A model generated the notes under the pieces. That model made no database searches, was not told the origin of the DNA, and saw only the letters and a list, made by a program, of their open reading frames with translations. Positions 31,901 through 41,281 of a stretch of DNA of 64,000 bases are shown piece after piece. Every line of letters begins with the position of its first letter. Within the stretch, counting starts at the first letter, position 1. The DNA is from Chitinophagales bacterium (lineage in GTDB: Bacteria; Bacteroidota; Bacteroidia; Chitinophagales; Saprospiraceae), in the NCBI GenBank assembly GCA_017303875.1, contig JAFLBP010000004.1, positions 1 to 64,000 of the forward strand, given 5' to 3'. A program made the position numbers and the translations under genes.

Positions 31901-34900
31901 CCAAAGGCAATGTGGTGGAACTGAAACAAGTGGTGAAAGTATGGAATGAGCAAACCCGCGAAAACTACTTTGATGGCCCGGGTGTAGCGACAGATAAAGA
32001 CAGCTACACACCAGGCGATAAGGCGAAACTGCTCTTCAGTCCTGCCCCTGCGCCCCTGTATTACCTGTATGCCATGCACAACAGCAAAGGCGAGGTAAAC
32101 TACACCTGGCTGAACAACAGTGAAACCAAAGAACTGAACATTCCAATCACGGAAGCGCATCGCGGTGGCTTTTCTGTCATGGTGTATTCCGTGTATGATA
32201 ACCGTATTGTACTCAATACACAGGTGGGTTTCAATGTGCCCTGGAGCGAAAAAGAATTGCAGATCAGTTTTGAAACCTTCCGCGATAAACTTGCACCTGG
32301 CCAGCAGGAAGAGTGGCGGATCAAAATCAGCGGCCCGAAAAAGGAAAAAGTAGCCGCTGAAATGGTCGCCGCCCTGTATGATGCCTCCCTGGATCAGTTC
32401 CTGCCGCATGGCTGGGATCGGCTGTCTTTTCCGGAATTGTATCCTTACCAGACCTGGGCCGCAGGGAGTGAATTCGGGGTTTCCGGCAGTTATACATACA
32501 ACCCCTTCGACAAACTGCCGCCCTCAACGTATCGCTTTGCTCCGTTGATTAACTGGTTCAATTTTCCATTTGATACTAGGGTTAACTACCGCAGCATGGG
32601 AGATTACGCAATGGATGCCGTCAAGGAATCCCGAGCCATGCCCGCAATGTCGCCCGCTCCTGCCGTTGGTGGTGCTGCGCCTGAAATGGAGCAAATGAAA
32701 AAAGCGGAAGAGCGTGTAGTCAGTGATAAACTGATGATGAACGATATTGCTGCTGCGCCCCCTGTACCCCCCGCTCCGCCTGCGCCACCCGCCTTGCGCA
32801 AGGCCCTGAACGAGACGGTGTTCTTTTTCCCGGAGTTGCGCACGGATGCGGAGGGCAATGTGATCCTCAAATTCACCATGAACGAAGCGCTCACCCGCTG
32901 GAAACTGCTCACCTTCGCTCACAGCAAAACGCTGCAAAACGCTGTGGCCACCCGCGAAATCGTGACCCAAAAAGAACTCATGATCATCGCCAATCCGCCG
33001 CGCTTCCTGCGCGCAGGCGACCAGTTCGAGTTCTCGGCCAAAGTAAGCAACCTCTCCGGCAAAGACCTCAACGGCACGGCCACCCTCACGCTGCTCGACG
33101 CTGTAACGATGCAGCCCGTCGGCAGCGCGCTCGGCCTGAGCAAACCCAATACGCCCTTCAGCGTCAAGGCCGGACAAAGCGCCGCGCTTGGCTGGCAACT
33201 GAATATTCCCGACGATTTCACCGGCGCGCTTACCTGGCAAATCAGCGCCGACGCCAATGATTTCCGCGACGGCGAAGAAAGTTCCCTGCCTGTCATCACC
33301 AACCGCATGCTGGTTACGGAAACCATGCCCATCACGGTGCGCGGCAACCAGAGCAAGACGTTTACATTCGACAACCTGAAAAATGCTTCGGGTGGCAGCC
33401 TCAAAACGCACAATTACAGCCTCGAATTTACCAGCAACCCGGCCTGGTACGTGGTGCAGTCGCTGCCTTACCTCATGGAATACCCGCACGAATGCAGCGA
33501 GCAAATGTTCTCCCGCTACTATGCCAATACGCTGGCAGCCGGCGTCACGAAAAAAATGCCGCAGATCCGCCGCGTGTACGAGCGCTGGAAGCAACAGACG
33601 CCGCCCGGCAAACGCGACCCGCTGTCGAGTAACCTGCAAAACAACCAGGAACTGAAATATGCCCTGCTCGAAGAAACGCCCTGGGTGCTGGCCGCCCAAC
33701 AGGAAGCACAGCAAAAGCAGAATATCGCCCTGCTGTTCGACCTCAACCGCATGGCCGACGAGCAGGAGCGCACACTTAACCGCCTCGCCGAACGCCAAAA
33801 CAGCGACGGCAGCTGGCCCTGGTTCCCCGGCGGTCGCGGCAGCTGGTACATCACGCAGTACATTGTTTCCGGCTTTGCACATTTGGAAAAATTGGGCGTG
33901 GTATCGATTCAGGACAACCAGCAGGTATCCGATATGTATGACAAAGCCCTCGGCTACTGCGATCAGGAAGTGCTGAATTACTACAACGAAATTGAACGCC
34001 GGGTGCAGGAAGGCAAAACCAAATGGGAAGACGATCACCTCGACGGCATGATTATCCAGTACCTCTATGCGCGCTCTTTCCGGCCGATTGATCGCCCGGG
34101 CAAAGAACTGGCCTATTTCATCGGACAGGCCGAGCGCTACTGGTTGGGCAAGGGCATTTATCAGGAAGGTATGCTGGCCCTGGCCTTGCACCGCTTCCAG
34201 CGTCCCGACGTCGCGCAGGGCATCGTCAAGTCCTTGCGCGAGCGCTCCCGCGCAAGCGAGGAACTCGGCATGTTCTGGCCCACACAATGGGGCTACTACT
34301 GGCATCAACTGCCCATCGAAACCCAGGCCCTCATGGTAGAGGTGTTCAGCGAAGTAGCCAACGACGCCAAGTCGGTGGAAGAAATGCGGATATGGCTGCT
34401 CAAAAACAAACAAACCAACCGCTGGGAAAGCACTAAAGCCACCGCAGAAGCCGTTTACGCCTTGCTGTTAAACGGAGATAATTGGCTGGAAAACAATAAG
34501 GTAGTACAATTAAGCGTGGGCGGGAAAACCCTTAAGCCCACAGAAATTGAACCCGGCACAGGCTACTTCAAACAAAGCTGGGCGCCTGCCGAGGTGAAAC
34601 CTGCCATGGCCGAAATCAAAGTGGAAAATCCCAACAGCAATATCCTTTGGGGTGCTGCGTACTGGCAGTATTTTGAAGACCTGGACAAAATCAAAACCTT
34701 CAATAAAACCCCGCTGACCATCGTCAAGCAACTGTACCGCGAGAAGAATTCCGCTGCCGGCCCCGTACTTGAACCCATTGCCGACGGCGCGAGCTTGCAG
34801 CGCGGCGATAAAATCAAGGTGCGCATTGAAATCCGCGTAGACCGCGAAATGGAATTTGTACACCTCAAGGACATGCGCGCGGCGGGTTTTGAACCGGTGA

Positions 34901-35130
34901 ATGTGCTCAGCGGCTACCGCTGGCAGGGCACCCTGGGCTACTACGAAAGCACCAAGGACTTAGCCACCCATTTCTTCATGGATTACCTGCCCAAAGGCAC
35001 GCACGTGTTCGAGTACACCCTCTTTGTATCGCAGCGCGGCAACATGTCGAACGGCATCACCACCATGCAATGCATGTACGCACCCGAGTTCACGGCCCAT
35101 TCCAAGGGCATTCGGGTGAAGGTGGAGTAG
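28993..35130 (+). CDS. Alpha-2-macroglobulin-family lipoprotein, very large
   Basis: A 2045-residue protein. MRLTFWASALALTLAIAAC is a lipoprotein signal (Cys19). The N-terminal third (about 50-430) is helical and TPR-like (ALEQVNQILLRAGEDKNQQQGFKALVYKGKFL). MG-type beta domains follow (SIYRPGQTIYFKGLLYV about 620 is the MG2 mark). A Pro-rich loop at about 1225-1275 (APPVPPAPPAPPALRK) precedes the A2M family domain (TVFFFPELRTDAEGNVILKFTMNEALTRWKL). The thioester motif CSEQ (CxEQ) begins at Cys1501 in EYPHECSEQMFSRYYAN, so it can form an internal thioester. Bacterial A2Ms trap proteases at the envelope. Partner PBP1C is not next to it. Downstream is a terminator at 35165-35198. Confidence 0.93.
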   Translation: MRLTFWASALALTLAIAACSVFSKQEKNNNSLKTDKTDMPIPPLPTPPPFDYATAWKAVDSLENSGLPKSALEQVNQILLRAGEDKNQQQGFKALVYKGKFLIQTEEEGHKKAIALFKGELAKSPEPQRSMLNSLLGKTYFQYLSTRYWQLSNRTAVAGADEGEDMDAWSRERLEKAAFDHYTASIQAKATLQAIPRTQFPEWVLEDKNAPFISAAAASMYDLLAAEALSYFNNESNFLTEPTYKFELDGDAAFAPAAQFVGKTFETPDVESRKLKALQLYQELLRYYLAQKNTAALVETDLKRLEFVLQNNVSESKNEWYFNALEALHAAYASDPADAEVLYAMGYHVFTQETSDKNRLKKAVAYFDEGRQKYPNSYGGINCARLAAELRKPYISAKTAEIALPDQVTPFLLEYKNLKAVYGKVVRLDLDPQTDGYINGNYRSDYKWVVGLPAVAPIRNWDLQDPGDLLQHSTELALPALPPGRYALVLTDNNNFDANKGDATISIFQVSNIAWLVARSTNNSEHFFVQSRSTGAPMNGVKVDCYKREWDNRNSRYRKVYVKSFSSKPNGQVELDLSHNQQYSLCFSQGKDSTWMENFWKSERGRPREYISRQVRFFTDRSIYRPGQTIYFKGLLYVNDKKEGYRILPNTPVTVTFKDVNDQVKGTLQLRSNEYGTVNGSFTAPMSGLTGTMSITAEDFDAYAGVNVEEYKRPRFEVKFNPIEGAFALNDKVKIKGNAKAFAGSNVDGAKVTYRVVRETRFPWWGWGWGRGGYPGMNSETREIVNGTTLTDAEGNFEVEFELIPDKKVPAANKPLFNYRVIADVSDINGETRSAETSVSAAYIGLQVGWNLSDAMTRDAFKTIELSTTNLSGQFQAAQGQITLQKLVQPKQYFQKRLWELPEFQAYTEAEWQRLFPNIPFKKEDEPEFWAKYGNPITLNFNTADNKKIDLSSRNLGTGYYLVGLTTRDAKGNVVELKQVVKVWNEQTRENYFDGPGVATDKDSYTPGDKAKLLFSPAPAPLYYLYAMHNSKGEVNYTWLNNSETKELNIPITEAHRGGFSVMVYSVYDNRIVLNTQVGFNVPWSEKELQISFETFRDKLAPGQQEEWRIKISGPKKEKVAAEMVAALYDASLDQFLPHGWDRLSFPELYPYQTWAAGSEFGVSGSYTYNPFDKLPPSTYRFAPLINWFNFPFDTRVNYRSMGDYAMDAVKESRAMPAMSPAPAVGGAAPEMEQMKKAEERVVSDKLMMNDIAAAPPVPPAPPAPPALRKALNETVFFFPELRTDAEGNVILKFTMNEALTRWKLLTFAHSKTLQNAVATREIVTQKELMIIANPPRFLRAGDQFEFSAKVSNLSGKDLNGTATLTLLDAVTMQPVGSALGLSKPNTPFSVKAGQSAALGWQLNIPDDFTGALTWQISADANDFRDGEESSLPVITNRMLVTETMPITVRGNQSKTFTFDNLKNASGGSLKTHNYSLEFTSNPAWYVVQSLPYLMEYPHECSEQMFSRYYANTLAAGVTKKMPQIRRVYERWKQQTPPGKRDPLSSNLQNNQELKYALLEETPWVLAAQQEAQQKQNIALLFDLNRMADEQERTLNRLAERQNSDGSWPWFPGGRGSWYITQYIVSGFAHLEKLGVVSIQDNQQVSDMYDKALGYCDQEVLNYYNEIERRVQEGKTKWEDDHLDGMIIQYLYARSFRPIDRPGKELAYFIGQAERYWLGKGIYQEGMLALALHRFQRPDVAQGIVKSLRERSRASEELGMFWPTQWGYYWHQLPIETQALMVEVFSEVANDAKSVEEMRIWLLKNKQTNRWESTKATAEAVYALLLNGDNWLENNKVVQLSVGGKTLKPTEIEPGTGYFKQSWAPAEVKPAMAEIKVENPNSNILWGAAYWQYFEDLDKIKTFNKTPLTIVKQLYREKNSAAGPVLEPIADGASLQRGDKIKVRIEIRVDREMEFVHLKDMRAAGFEPVNVLSGYRWQGTLGYYESTKDLATHFFMDYLPKGTHVFEYTLFVSQRGNMSNGITTMQCMYAPEFTAHSKGIRVKVE

Positions 35131-35164
35131 GCCGGTACACTGTTTTGAAAATGTAACATGAGTC

Positions 35165-35198
35165 ATCCCGAATTTTGGATCATACCAAAATTCGGGAT
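35165..35198 (+). terminator. Terminator of the alpha-2-macroglobulin gene
   Basis: ATCCCGAATTTTGG (35165-35178) pairs perfectly with CCAAAATTCGGGAT (35185-35198) around a 6-nt loop, followed by TTTTT on the plus strand. Confidence 0.85.
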
Positions 35199-35252
35199 TT
35201 TTTGTGTTCACTAAAGATTTATTGATATTTTATTGACGATCAATCATGCGGT

Positions 35253-36500
35253 TTACCGCAACACCATCACCGTCCCGGCCTTGATGAATGTACTGCCGTC
35301 AATGCGTTCAAGTTCTGCCCAGAAAGTACAAACACCGTTGGGCAAAGGCTTGCCACGCAGGGTTCCATTCCAGCCCAATTCCGGGATATTGGGTTCAAAA
35401 TTTAACTGATCAAACAAAATTTCCCCCCAGCGATCGGCAATAATTAAACGCCGCACCAACTGCACGCCCTGATCGGCGCCGAGGAAAAAGGTATTGTTCG
35501 GAAAATCAGCTTCCGGGTCAATGATATTGGGCGCAAAGACCCGATTGTCCTTGGAAATATTTATTACAATATCGTCTTCGTGGAGGCAGCCATTGTCGTC
35601 GGTTACGCGGATGACATAGCGCACCGATTGTGCAGGCGAGATACAAAAAGTCTCGCAGGAAGGGTCTGCGCAAGGGGCCGGCGGCAGCCATTGAATAAAT
35701 TCCGGGTTCAAACCAAATTTGGGCTGCATACAATAGGCGTCTCCAAAATAAATGGTGGAGTCTTCACCAAGGTATACCCAGGTCTGTCGGAATTCCAGCT
35801 CTATAAAAACCAGAGAATCGCAGCCATTGTAAGAGGCGCCCTTCAAAATTTCCAGTCCGCCCCGGTTATTGGTATCGTAGATGTTGCCGTTAATGGTAAG
35901 CGAAGCGCCCGGACAAAGGGTATCGTTCAGCAGGCGGAAAGGCAGCGGCACAAAAGTCAGGTTGACATTGATCAGGGAGTCGCAGTCGCCTGGATTTTTG
36001 GCCGGAATAAATTCCTGCCCGTTTGGCTGGAGCTGATCAAATACCCTGCCGTTGATGGTAATGGATTCGCCTTCGCACAGCGTTTGCTGGATGGCATAGG
36101 TTACGGGTTTGAAAGTCAGGTTGACATTTACAATACTGTCGCAACCAAACTGCGAGGCGTTATCAATGATTTCCTGCCCTACGTAAAAGTTTTTGTGGTA
36201 GGCTTTGCCATTGACAAAGAGGGTGTCCCCGGCACAAAGGGTTTGTGTGAGGTTAAATTCAGGGATAGGCCTGAAAACAAGCTCCACATTGATAATACTG
36301 TCGCTGCCGTTGACGGAACCGTTTGGTATGATCTGTTGCCCGCTTGTGCGGTTGGGTCCAAAGAGTTCTCCGTTGATCAACACGCTTTGGTTACCGCAAA
36401 AGGTATCGCGGAGAAAGGAAACGCCGCTTTGTGCGTGGCATACGCTTGTAAAAGCGCAGGCTTGCAGCATAAGAAGGAGAGAAAACAGTGCTATTCTCAT
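35253..36500 (-). CDS. Secreted repeat protein with CHU_C (T9SS type B) sorting domain
   Basis: A 415-residue protein from the Met at 36500, where the signal peptide starts (MRIALFSLLLMLQACAFTSVCHAQ). Residues about 30-260 contain at least four repeats of about 50-60 residues, each with C.G..L..NG..Y......G.E.I......GCDSL..V.L.F, a Cys-rich repeat found in many Bacteroidota surface proteins. Residues about 310-415 (VFAPNIIDPEADFPNNTFFLGADQGVQLVRRLIIADRWGEILFDQLNF to AGTVMVLR) are the gliding motility-associated C-terminal domain, which directs type IX secretion. A secreted or surface protein, ligand unknown. Confidence 0.88.
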   Translation of the reverse strand: MRIALFSLLLMLQACAFTSVCHAQSGVSFLRDTFCGNQSVLINGELFGPNRTSGQQIIPNGSVNGSDSIINVELVFRPIPEFNLTQTLCAGDTLFVNGKAYHKNFYVGQEIIDNASQFGCDSIVNVNLTFKPVTYAIQQTLCEGESITINGRVFDQLQPNGQEFIPAKNPGDCDSLINVNLTFVPLPFRLLNDTLCPGASLTINGNIYDTNNRGGLEILKGASYNGCDSLVFIELEFRQTWVYLGEDSTIYFGDAYCMQPKFGLNPEFIQWLPPAPCADPSCETFCISPAQSVRYVIRVTDDNGCLHEDDIVINISKDNRVFAPNIIDPEADFPNNTFFLGADQGVQLVRRLIIADRWGEILFDQLNFEPNIPELGWNGTLRGKPLPNGVCTFWAELERIDGSTFIKAGTVMVLR

Positions 36501-36557
36501 AGCGCAAAAGTCGGAATAATCGGATTTTGAAAGATGGATTTGCTGGATAAAAACAAA

Positions 36558-36595
36558 AGTCATCCCAAAATTCTGTTCAGAACATTGGGATGACT
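36558..36595 (-). terminator. Terminator of the tail-fibre-like repeat gene
   Basis: AGTCATCCCAA (36558-36568) pairs with TTGGGATGACT (36585-36595), with an inner TTCTG/CAGAA stem. On the minus strand a T-rich stretch follows. Confidence 0.75.
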
Positions 36596-36621
36596 TAAAA
36601 TGATATTAAAAATATACGCAA

Positions 36622-39600
36622 TTAATCTTGTTTAAGGATTGCCTGCTCTAATTTTTCAAGGCGCTGGCGCAAGCTGTCATTCTCTTTTTTCAGATGTTCA
36701 ATCTCGCTTTGTTGCTCCTGAATGGCTTTTACCGTCAGCACACTGATGGCGCTGTAATTCAGGGCGAGTGATTTTTGCGGGTTGTCGCCACGGCCCGGCG
36801 TTTCGCGGATCAGTTCGGGGAAGAGCTGTTGTACATCCTGGGCCAGGAAGCCGATCGAGCGGTTTGCGCTTTGGCTTTCGTTGCGGTAGCGGTAGCTTAC
36901 CGGGCGCAGCTGCATGATTTTTTCAAGCGTGCTGCCAACATTTTCCACTTCTTTTTTGAAACGGGCATCAGAAGGAATATACACGCCGTTGGTGGCAAAC
37001 GTGCCCACTGGCGCTCCACCGATGGGGCCAACGCCGGCATTGTTGTACAACTCCAGCGCGCCGTCGCCGGTATTTACAAAAAATTCCCACTCGTAAGTAC
37101 CGGCATTGTTTTTCAGGAAAAAGCCGTCGTTGCCGTGCAATACGCGTGTGCGGCCGAGTCCTGCAACTGTTGAACCAAGTGTAACTTCGCCATTAATACC
37201 ATCAAAACGCAGGAAACGAACACTTGGCTGAGCAGGTTTAAAGACATCAATGGTAAATTCAGCGCTGTTGCCGTTTTTACCAGATACTTTCCAGCCACCG
37301 GCCACATTATTTTTCAAAACCAGGCTGCCGGCATCAGCAGACAGATTTTCCAGTTGAAGTTGCGCGTCTGCGCCCATGCTGGCGATACGGGAAGTTCCTT
37401 CAACATCCAACTGATAGGAAGGCGCTGTAGTGTTGATTCCGACAAATCCTTTATCGGTAATCAGGGCCGGACCGCCAACCGAATTAAAGTATCCGGCGCT
37501 GCCACTGCCATTGTTTTCTACATAAAGGGCAGGAATGCCGTCATTGGAGAAAAAGGCGCCTGCTGCCCCGGTACCTGTATTTTCTACCTGCAACTTGCCG
37601 ATAGTGGCAATATTGGTACCAATCAGCACATTTCCTGTATTGGTATTACGGATGTTGTTACCGTTTTGCGTCCACAAACCACTGTTGCTCAACAAACCTG
37701 CGAGGTCGACATTGCTGTTGTTGCCCGAAAGCGTCAATACGGTACCGTTGAGGCTCACCGTTTGCAGCTCGTTCAGGGCGCTGAGGTCGCCGGTATTCAG
37801 GATGTTAAAGTTTGGCGCTGTGCCTGTAATGCTGATGCCGGCGCCAGCAGTGTAGGTATTGCCAGACGGCAGGTTAACCGAGCCGCCGCCATTGGAGAGT
37901 GAGAGTTGGTTGCCGCTCAGGCTCAGGGTTTGCAGCTCGTTGGTGGTGCTCAGGTCGCCGAGGTTGGAAATCGTGAAGTTCGGCGCCGTACCGGTGATGT
38001 TGATGCCGTTTCCGGCGCTGTAGTTGTTGCCGGATGGCAGGTTGACCGAGCCGCCGCCATTGGAGAGCGAGAGTTGGTTGCCGGTAAGGCTGATGGTTTG
38101 CAACTCGTTGGTAGCGCTCAGGTCTCCGTTGTTGTTGATGGTAAAAGTGGGTGCGGAGCCGGTGATGGTGATCCCCGTTCCCGCGATATAATCATTGCCG
38201 CCGCTGCCGCCGGTGGCGTCATTTGCCGGCGCCCAGGTAGTACCGTTCCATTTGAGTACCTGCCCGTTGGTGGCGTTCTGCTGTGCAATGCGGAGCGGAT
38301 TGGCTGCGGTGCCGGCGCCACTGAGGGTGGCGTTGGTTTGAGTAACTTGTGCGCCCCAGTCGTCGCCGCCGGAGTTTTCGTCGTTAGCCGGCGCCCAGGT
38401 GCTGCCGTTGTATTTGAGTACCTGCCCTGTTGAGGCGCCCTGTGGCGCCAGGCGCAGCGGGTTGGCATTGGTACCGCTGCCGGTAAGGGTAGCGTTACTT
38501 ACAACCACTTGCGCGCCCCAGTCGTCGCCGCCGGAGTTTTCGTCGTTAGCTGGCGCCCAGGTGCTGCCGTTGTATTTGAGTACCTGCCCTGTTGAGGCGT
38601 TCTGTGGCGCCAGGCGTAGGGGGCTGGCGGTGGTGCCGCTGCCGATTAGGGTGGCATTGCTGATTACTACTTGTGTGCCCCAGTTGTCGCCCGTAGCATT
38701 GCCGGTTTCATCATTTGCCGGCGCCCAGGTGGTTCCGTTGAATTTAAGTACCTGGCCCATTCCCGCACTCATGCTGTTGAGTTTGGCTGCGGTGATGGCG
38801 CCATTGATGATGTTGGAAGTGGTGACGGAGTTCGGGGCCAACTCGTTGCTGCCTACCACGGCCGGGCGAAGTTGCAGGTTGTCAAAAGTTCCGGAGAGGT
38901 CGCCGCCTGCATTGGTCGTTTGTGTGATGTCGTCCAGGGCGTTGAGGTCGCCGTCATTTTCAATCAGTACATTGTTGCCGCTGTTGATTACAGTGATGCC
39001 TGTGCCGCCGGTGATGCTGAGGTTGGCGGAGTTGTCGGCTGCTGGCGCCCAGGTCGTGCCGTTCCATTTGAGTACTTGGCCGTTGGCGGCGCCCATATCG
39101 TCTAATTTTGCCGCGGTAACTGACTGGTTGTTAAGCTTGGCAGTAGTGATGGCGTTGTCGGCAATTTGGGCACTGCCCACGGCATTATCGGCGATTTTAG
39201 CATTGGTAACCGCGTCGTCGGCGAGTTCCAGGGTGTTTACCACGCTGCCTTTCAGTTGCAGGTTGCTGAACACGCCGGTTACGTCGCCATTCGCTTGAGA
39301 AGTAGCGGTGAGGTCGTCAGCGGGATTGGTGTCGCCCGTATTGCTGATGGTCAGGTTCGGTGCGGTACCGCTGATGCTGATTCCGGTTCCGGCGCTTAGG
39401 TTGAGGGTATTGCCTGCGTTGTCGGCTGCTGGCGCCCAGGTAGTGCCGTTCCACTTGAGCACCTGCCCGTTGGTGGCGCCCATATCATCGATTTTTACTG
39501 CGGTGACGGCGCCGTTGGCGATTTTTGTGGTATTGACGGCATTGTTGGAAAGGTCGTTGGTGGCAATGCTGTTGTCGGCAATTTCATTGCTGCCCACAAC

Positions 39601-40560
39601 GCCGGATTTAATCTGAAGGTCGTTATACGTACCGCTGACGTCGCCACCGAAAGTGGTGGTCAGCAACACATCATCATTGGCATTGGTATCGCCGGTATTG
39701 CTGATGATAAAACCTTGTCCATTGGGTTGAGCATTGATGCCGTTACCGCCGGTGATGGCCACAGTGCCGGGAGAAGCTACTACGGTAAAGGCATTGGTGA
39801 CGCGGCCTTGTGCGTCGATGGTGAGTACCGGAATTTGCGAGGCGCTGCCATAGGGGCCGGGGGTTACGCCGGTTGTGCTGAGGCCGATGGTACCCGTTGT
39901 GGTAATTGGGCCGCCGCTCAGTCCGGTGCCGGTATTGATTTGCGTAACAGTTCCGCCATTGCTGCCACTGGCGGTCGCATCATTGGCTGGCGCCCAGGTG
40001 CTACCAGTCCATTTGAGTACCTGTCCGGTTTGCGCATTTTGTTGTGCGAGGTTCAGGGGACTGCTGAGCGTGCCGTTTCCGGAAAAGACGCCGGTGGTCT
40101 GCACGGTTTGTGTGCCCCAGTTATCGTTTCCTCCGGTTCCGCCGCCGCCATTGGCTGCTGTTTGGGCATACAAGGCATAAGGGACGCTAAGCAACTGGGT
40201 AGCACCGAGTTCGTCAAAAATATTCGGTGATGTTTCAACCGCAACGGTGAGGTACTTGGCACCGCCACCCCAGTTGATGGTGCTGAAATCGCCTTGTAAA
40301 GGAGTTCCTCCCTGACCTATGGTGAGGTTCACCAGGCCGTAGTCGTTGGTAGAACTGGTTTGTTTTTCCGTGTATGCTACCGGGCCGTTGGGCGCGCCGC
40401 TGCGAATGGAAAAAAGCAGTGAAACCGTTTGGTTGCTCAGCGCATTTCCGTTTTGATCGCGGATAATGCCCTGATAGCTAAATCCTTGCGGCACAAATTG
40501 TGCGAAAAGCGCCTGCACAAAAAAGAAGGAGGCGAGGAGGAGGTACAGTCTTTGTTTCAT
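36622..40560 (-). CDS. Secreted tail-fibre-like repeat protein with S74-type chaperone domain
   Basis: A 1312-residue protein from the Met at 40560, where a signal peptide begins (MKQRLYLLLASFFFVQALFAQ). The first 41 residues of the longer ORF precede the signal. Residues about 22-140 are the module shared with the gene at 3069. Seven copies of GQVLK(W/Y/F)(N/T)G(T/S)TWAPA follow over about 180-850, then three NELQT(I/L/V)SL(T/S/N)G repeats. The C-terminus has SDARFKKEVENVGSTLEKIMQLRPVSYRYR...IGFLAQDVQQLFPELI, the Peptidase_S74 intramolecular chaperone, and a terminal coiled coil, as in trimeric phage tail spikes. Probably a long trimeric surface fibre. It follows its small T9SS partner by 32 bp. 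Confidence 0.87.
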   Translation of the reverse strand: MKQRLYLLLASFFFVQALFAQFVPQGFSYQGIIRDQNGNALSNQTVSLLFSIRSGAPNGPVAYTEKQTSSTNDYGLVNLTIGQGGTPLQGDFSTINWGGGAKYLTVAVETSPNIFDELGATQLLSVPYALYAQTAANGGGGTGGNDNWGTQTVQTTGVFSGNGTLSSPLNLAQQNAQTGQVLKWTGSTWAPANDATASGSNGGTVTQINTGTGLSGGPITTTGTIGLSTTGVTPGPYGSASQIPVLTIDAQGRVTNAFTVVASPGTVAITGGNGINAQPNGQGFIISNTGDTNANDDVLLTTTFGGDVSGTYNDLQIKSGVVGSNEIADNSIATNDLSNNAVNTTKIANGAVTAVKIDDMGATNGQVLKWNGTTWAPAADNAGNTLNLSAGTGISISGTAPNLTISNTGDTNPADDLTATSQANGDVTGVFSNLQLKGSVVNTLELADDAVTNAKIADNAVGSAQIADNAITTAKLNNQSVTAAKLDDMGAANGQVLKWNGTTWAPAADNSANLSITGGTGITVINSGNNVLIENDGDLNALDDITQTTNAGGDLSGTFDNLQLRPAVVGSNELAPNSVTTSNIINGAITAAKLNSMSAGMGQVLKFNGTTWAPANDETGNATGDNWGTQVVISNATLIGSGTTASPLRLAPQNASTGQVLKYNGSTWAPANDENSGGDDWGAQVVVSNATLTGSGTNANPLRLAPQGASTGQVLKYNGSTWAPANDENSGGDDWGAQVTQTNATLSGAGTAANPLRIAQQNATNGQVLKWNGTTWAPANDATGGSGGNDYIAGTGITITGSAPTFTINNNGDLSATNELQTISLTGNQLSLSNGGGSVNLPSGNNYSAGNGINITGTAPNFTISNLGDLSTTNELQTLSLSGNQLSLSNGGGSVNLPSGNTYTAGAGISITGTAPNFNILNTGDLSALNELQTVSLNGTVLTLSGNNSNVDLAGLLSNSGLWTQNGNNIRNTNTGNVLIGTNIATIGKLQVENTGTGAAGAFFSNDGIPALYVENNGSGSAGYFNSVGGPALITDKGFVGINTTAPSYQLDVEGTSRIASMGADAQLQLENLSADAGSLVLKNNVAGGWKVSGKNGNSAEFTIDVFKPAQPSVRFLRFDGINGEVTLGSTVAGLGRTRVLHGNDGFFLKNNAGTYEWEFFVNTGDGALELYNNAGVGPIGGAPVGTFATNGVYIPSDARFKKEVENVGSTLEKIMQLRPVSYRYRNESQSANRSIGFLAQDVQQLFPELIRETPGRGDNPQKSLALNYSAISVLTVKAIQEQQSEIEHLKKENDSLRQRLEKLEQAILKQD

Positions 40561-40592
40561 GTAAAAATCGGTTGTGTTGGAAGGGGTAGGGG

Positions 40593-41093
40593 TTACAGTT
40601 TTACAAATTTTACCGCAGTTGCAGCTTGCGTCTCTGCATCCACTAAATGTAGCAGGTAAATGCCTGGTTGCAACATACTGCAATCTAGGGGCGTAAGCGG
40701 AACCACGGGGCGGAACCCGAAAATTTCCCGACCCAGTAAATCGCTGACGGCTGCCAGCAATTGGCCCGACTGTTGCGCATCAAATCGTATATTTAATGGC
40801 CCTTCAGTAGGATTGGGAAATACTTCTATGTTCCAGGCTTCGAGATTCAGATCGTCGGTAGCAACCGGAAGGCAAAGATCTGGCTGGTGAAAGCCCTGAG
40901 TGGCTGTACGCTGGTCGCCTTTCAAGGTGTGGATCACGACCTCGCCCACGGTGTAGGCGTAATAACGACCATTTTGTTTGGTAGATTTTCCCGTGGCGCC
41001 AAGCACCTGAATACACAAATCCGGATTTTGGGCCGGCAGTGCTGTGGGGAGGAAAAAAATCAGGACGATGAAGTAGGGTAAAAATCGGATCAC
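40593..41093 (-). CDS. Small exported protein with T9SS type A sorting domain
   Basis: A 166-residue protein with a signal peptide (MIRFLPYFIVLIFFLPTALPAQ). The middle carries YYAYTVGEVVIHTLKGDQRTATQGFHQPDLC, the same pattern as the gene at 3962-4438. From about 90 (LEAWNIEVFPNPTEGPLNIRFDAQ to AATAVKFVKL) it is a type A sorting domain. It ends 32 bp before the tail-fibre-like gene, so the two form a pair like 3962-4438/3069-3965. Confidence 0.85.
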   Translation of the reverse strand: MIRFLPYFIVLIFFLPTALPAQNPDLCIQVLGATGKSTKQNGRYYAYTVGEVVIHTLKGDQRTATQGFHQPDLCLPVATDDLNLEAWNIEVFPNPTEGPLNIRFDAQQSGQLLAAVSDLLGREIFGFRPVVPLTPLDCSMLQPGIYLLHLVDAETQAATAVKFVKL

Positions 41094-41281
41094 GGAGGGA
41101 TGGATTGTATGTTTTGATTACTCCACAAAGAAAGGGAAAATAACAAAAATCAGGCCTTAAACTTGCGCTCTTGTCGCATTTTTGTCATTTGCAAACGCTT
41201 GTTCGGGCCTGTAGACGCAAAGGGGACAAGGTGGTCACGCCCCCTTGTCCCCGGTTTTATACTTCAATTTTCGCTTGGGAT

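Noticed and set aside
30934..32409. 491-codon minus-strand ORF opposite the alpha-2-macroglobulin gene
   Set aside because: Same reasoning: antisense shadow, low-complexity Phe/Gly/Ile composition.
32524..34413. 629-codon minus-strand ORF opposite the alpha-2-macroglobulin gene
   Set aside because: Reverse shadow of a long GC-rich gene; no domain and no signal, and the sense strand has the CSEQ motif and A2M domains.
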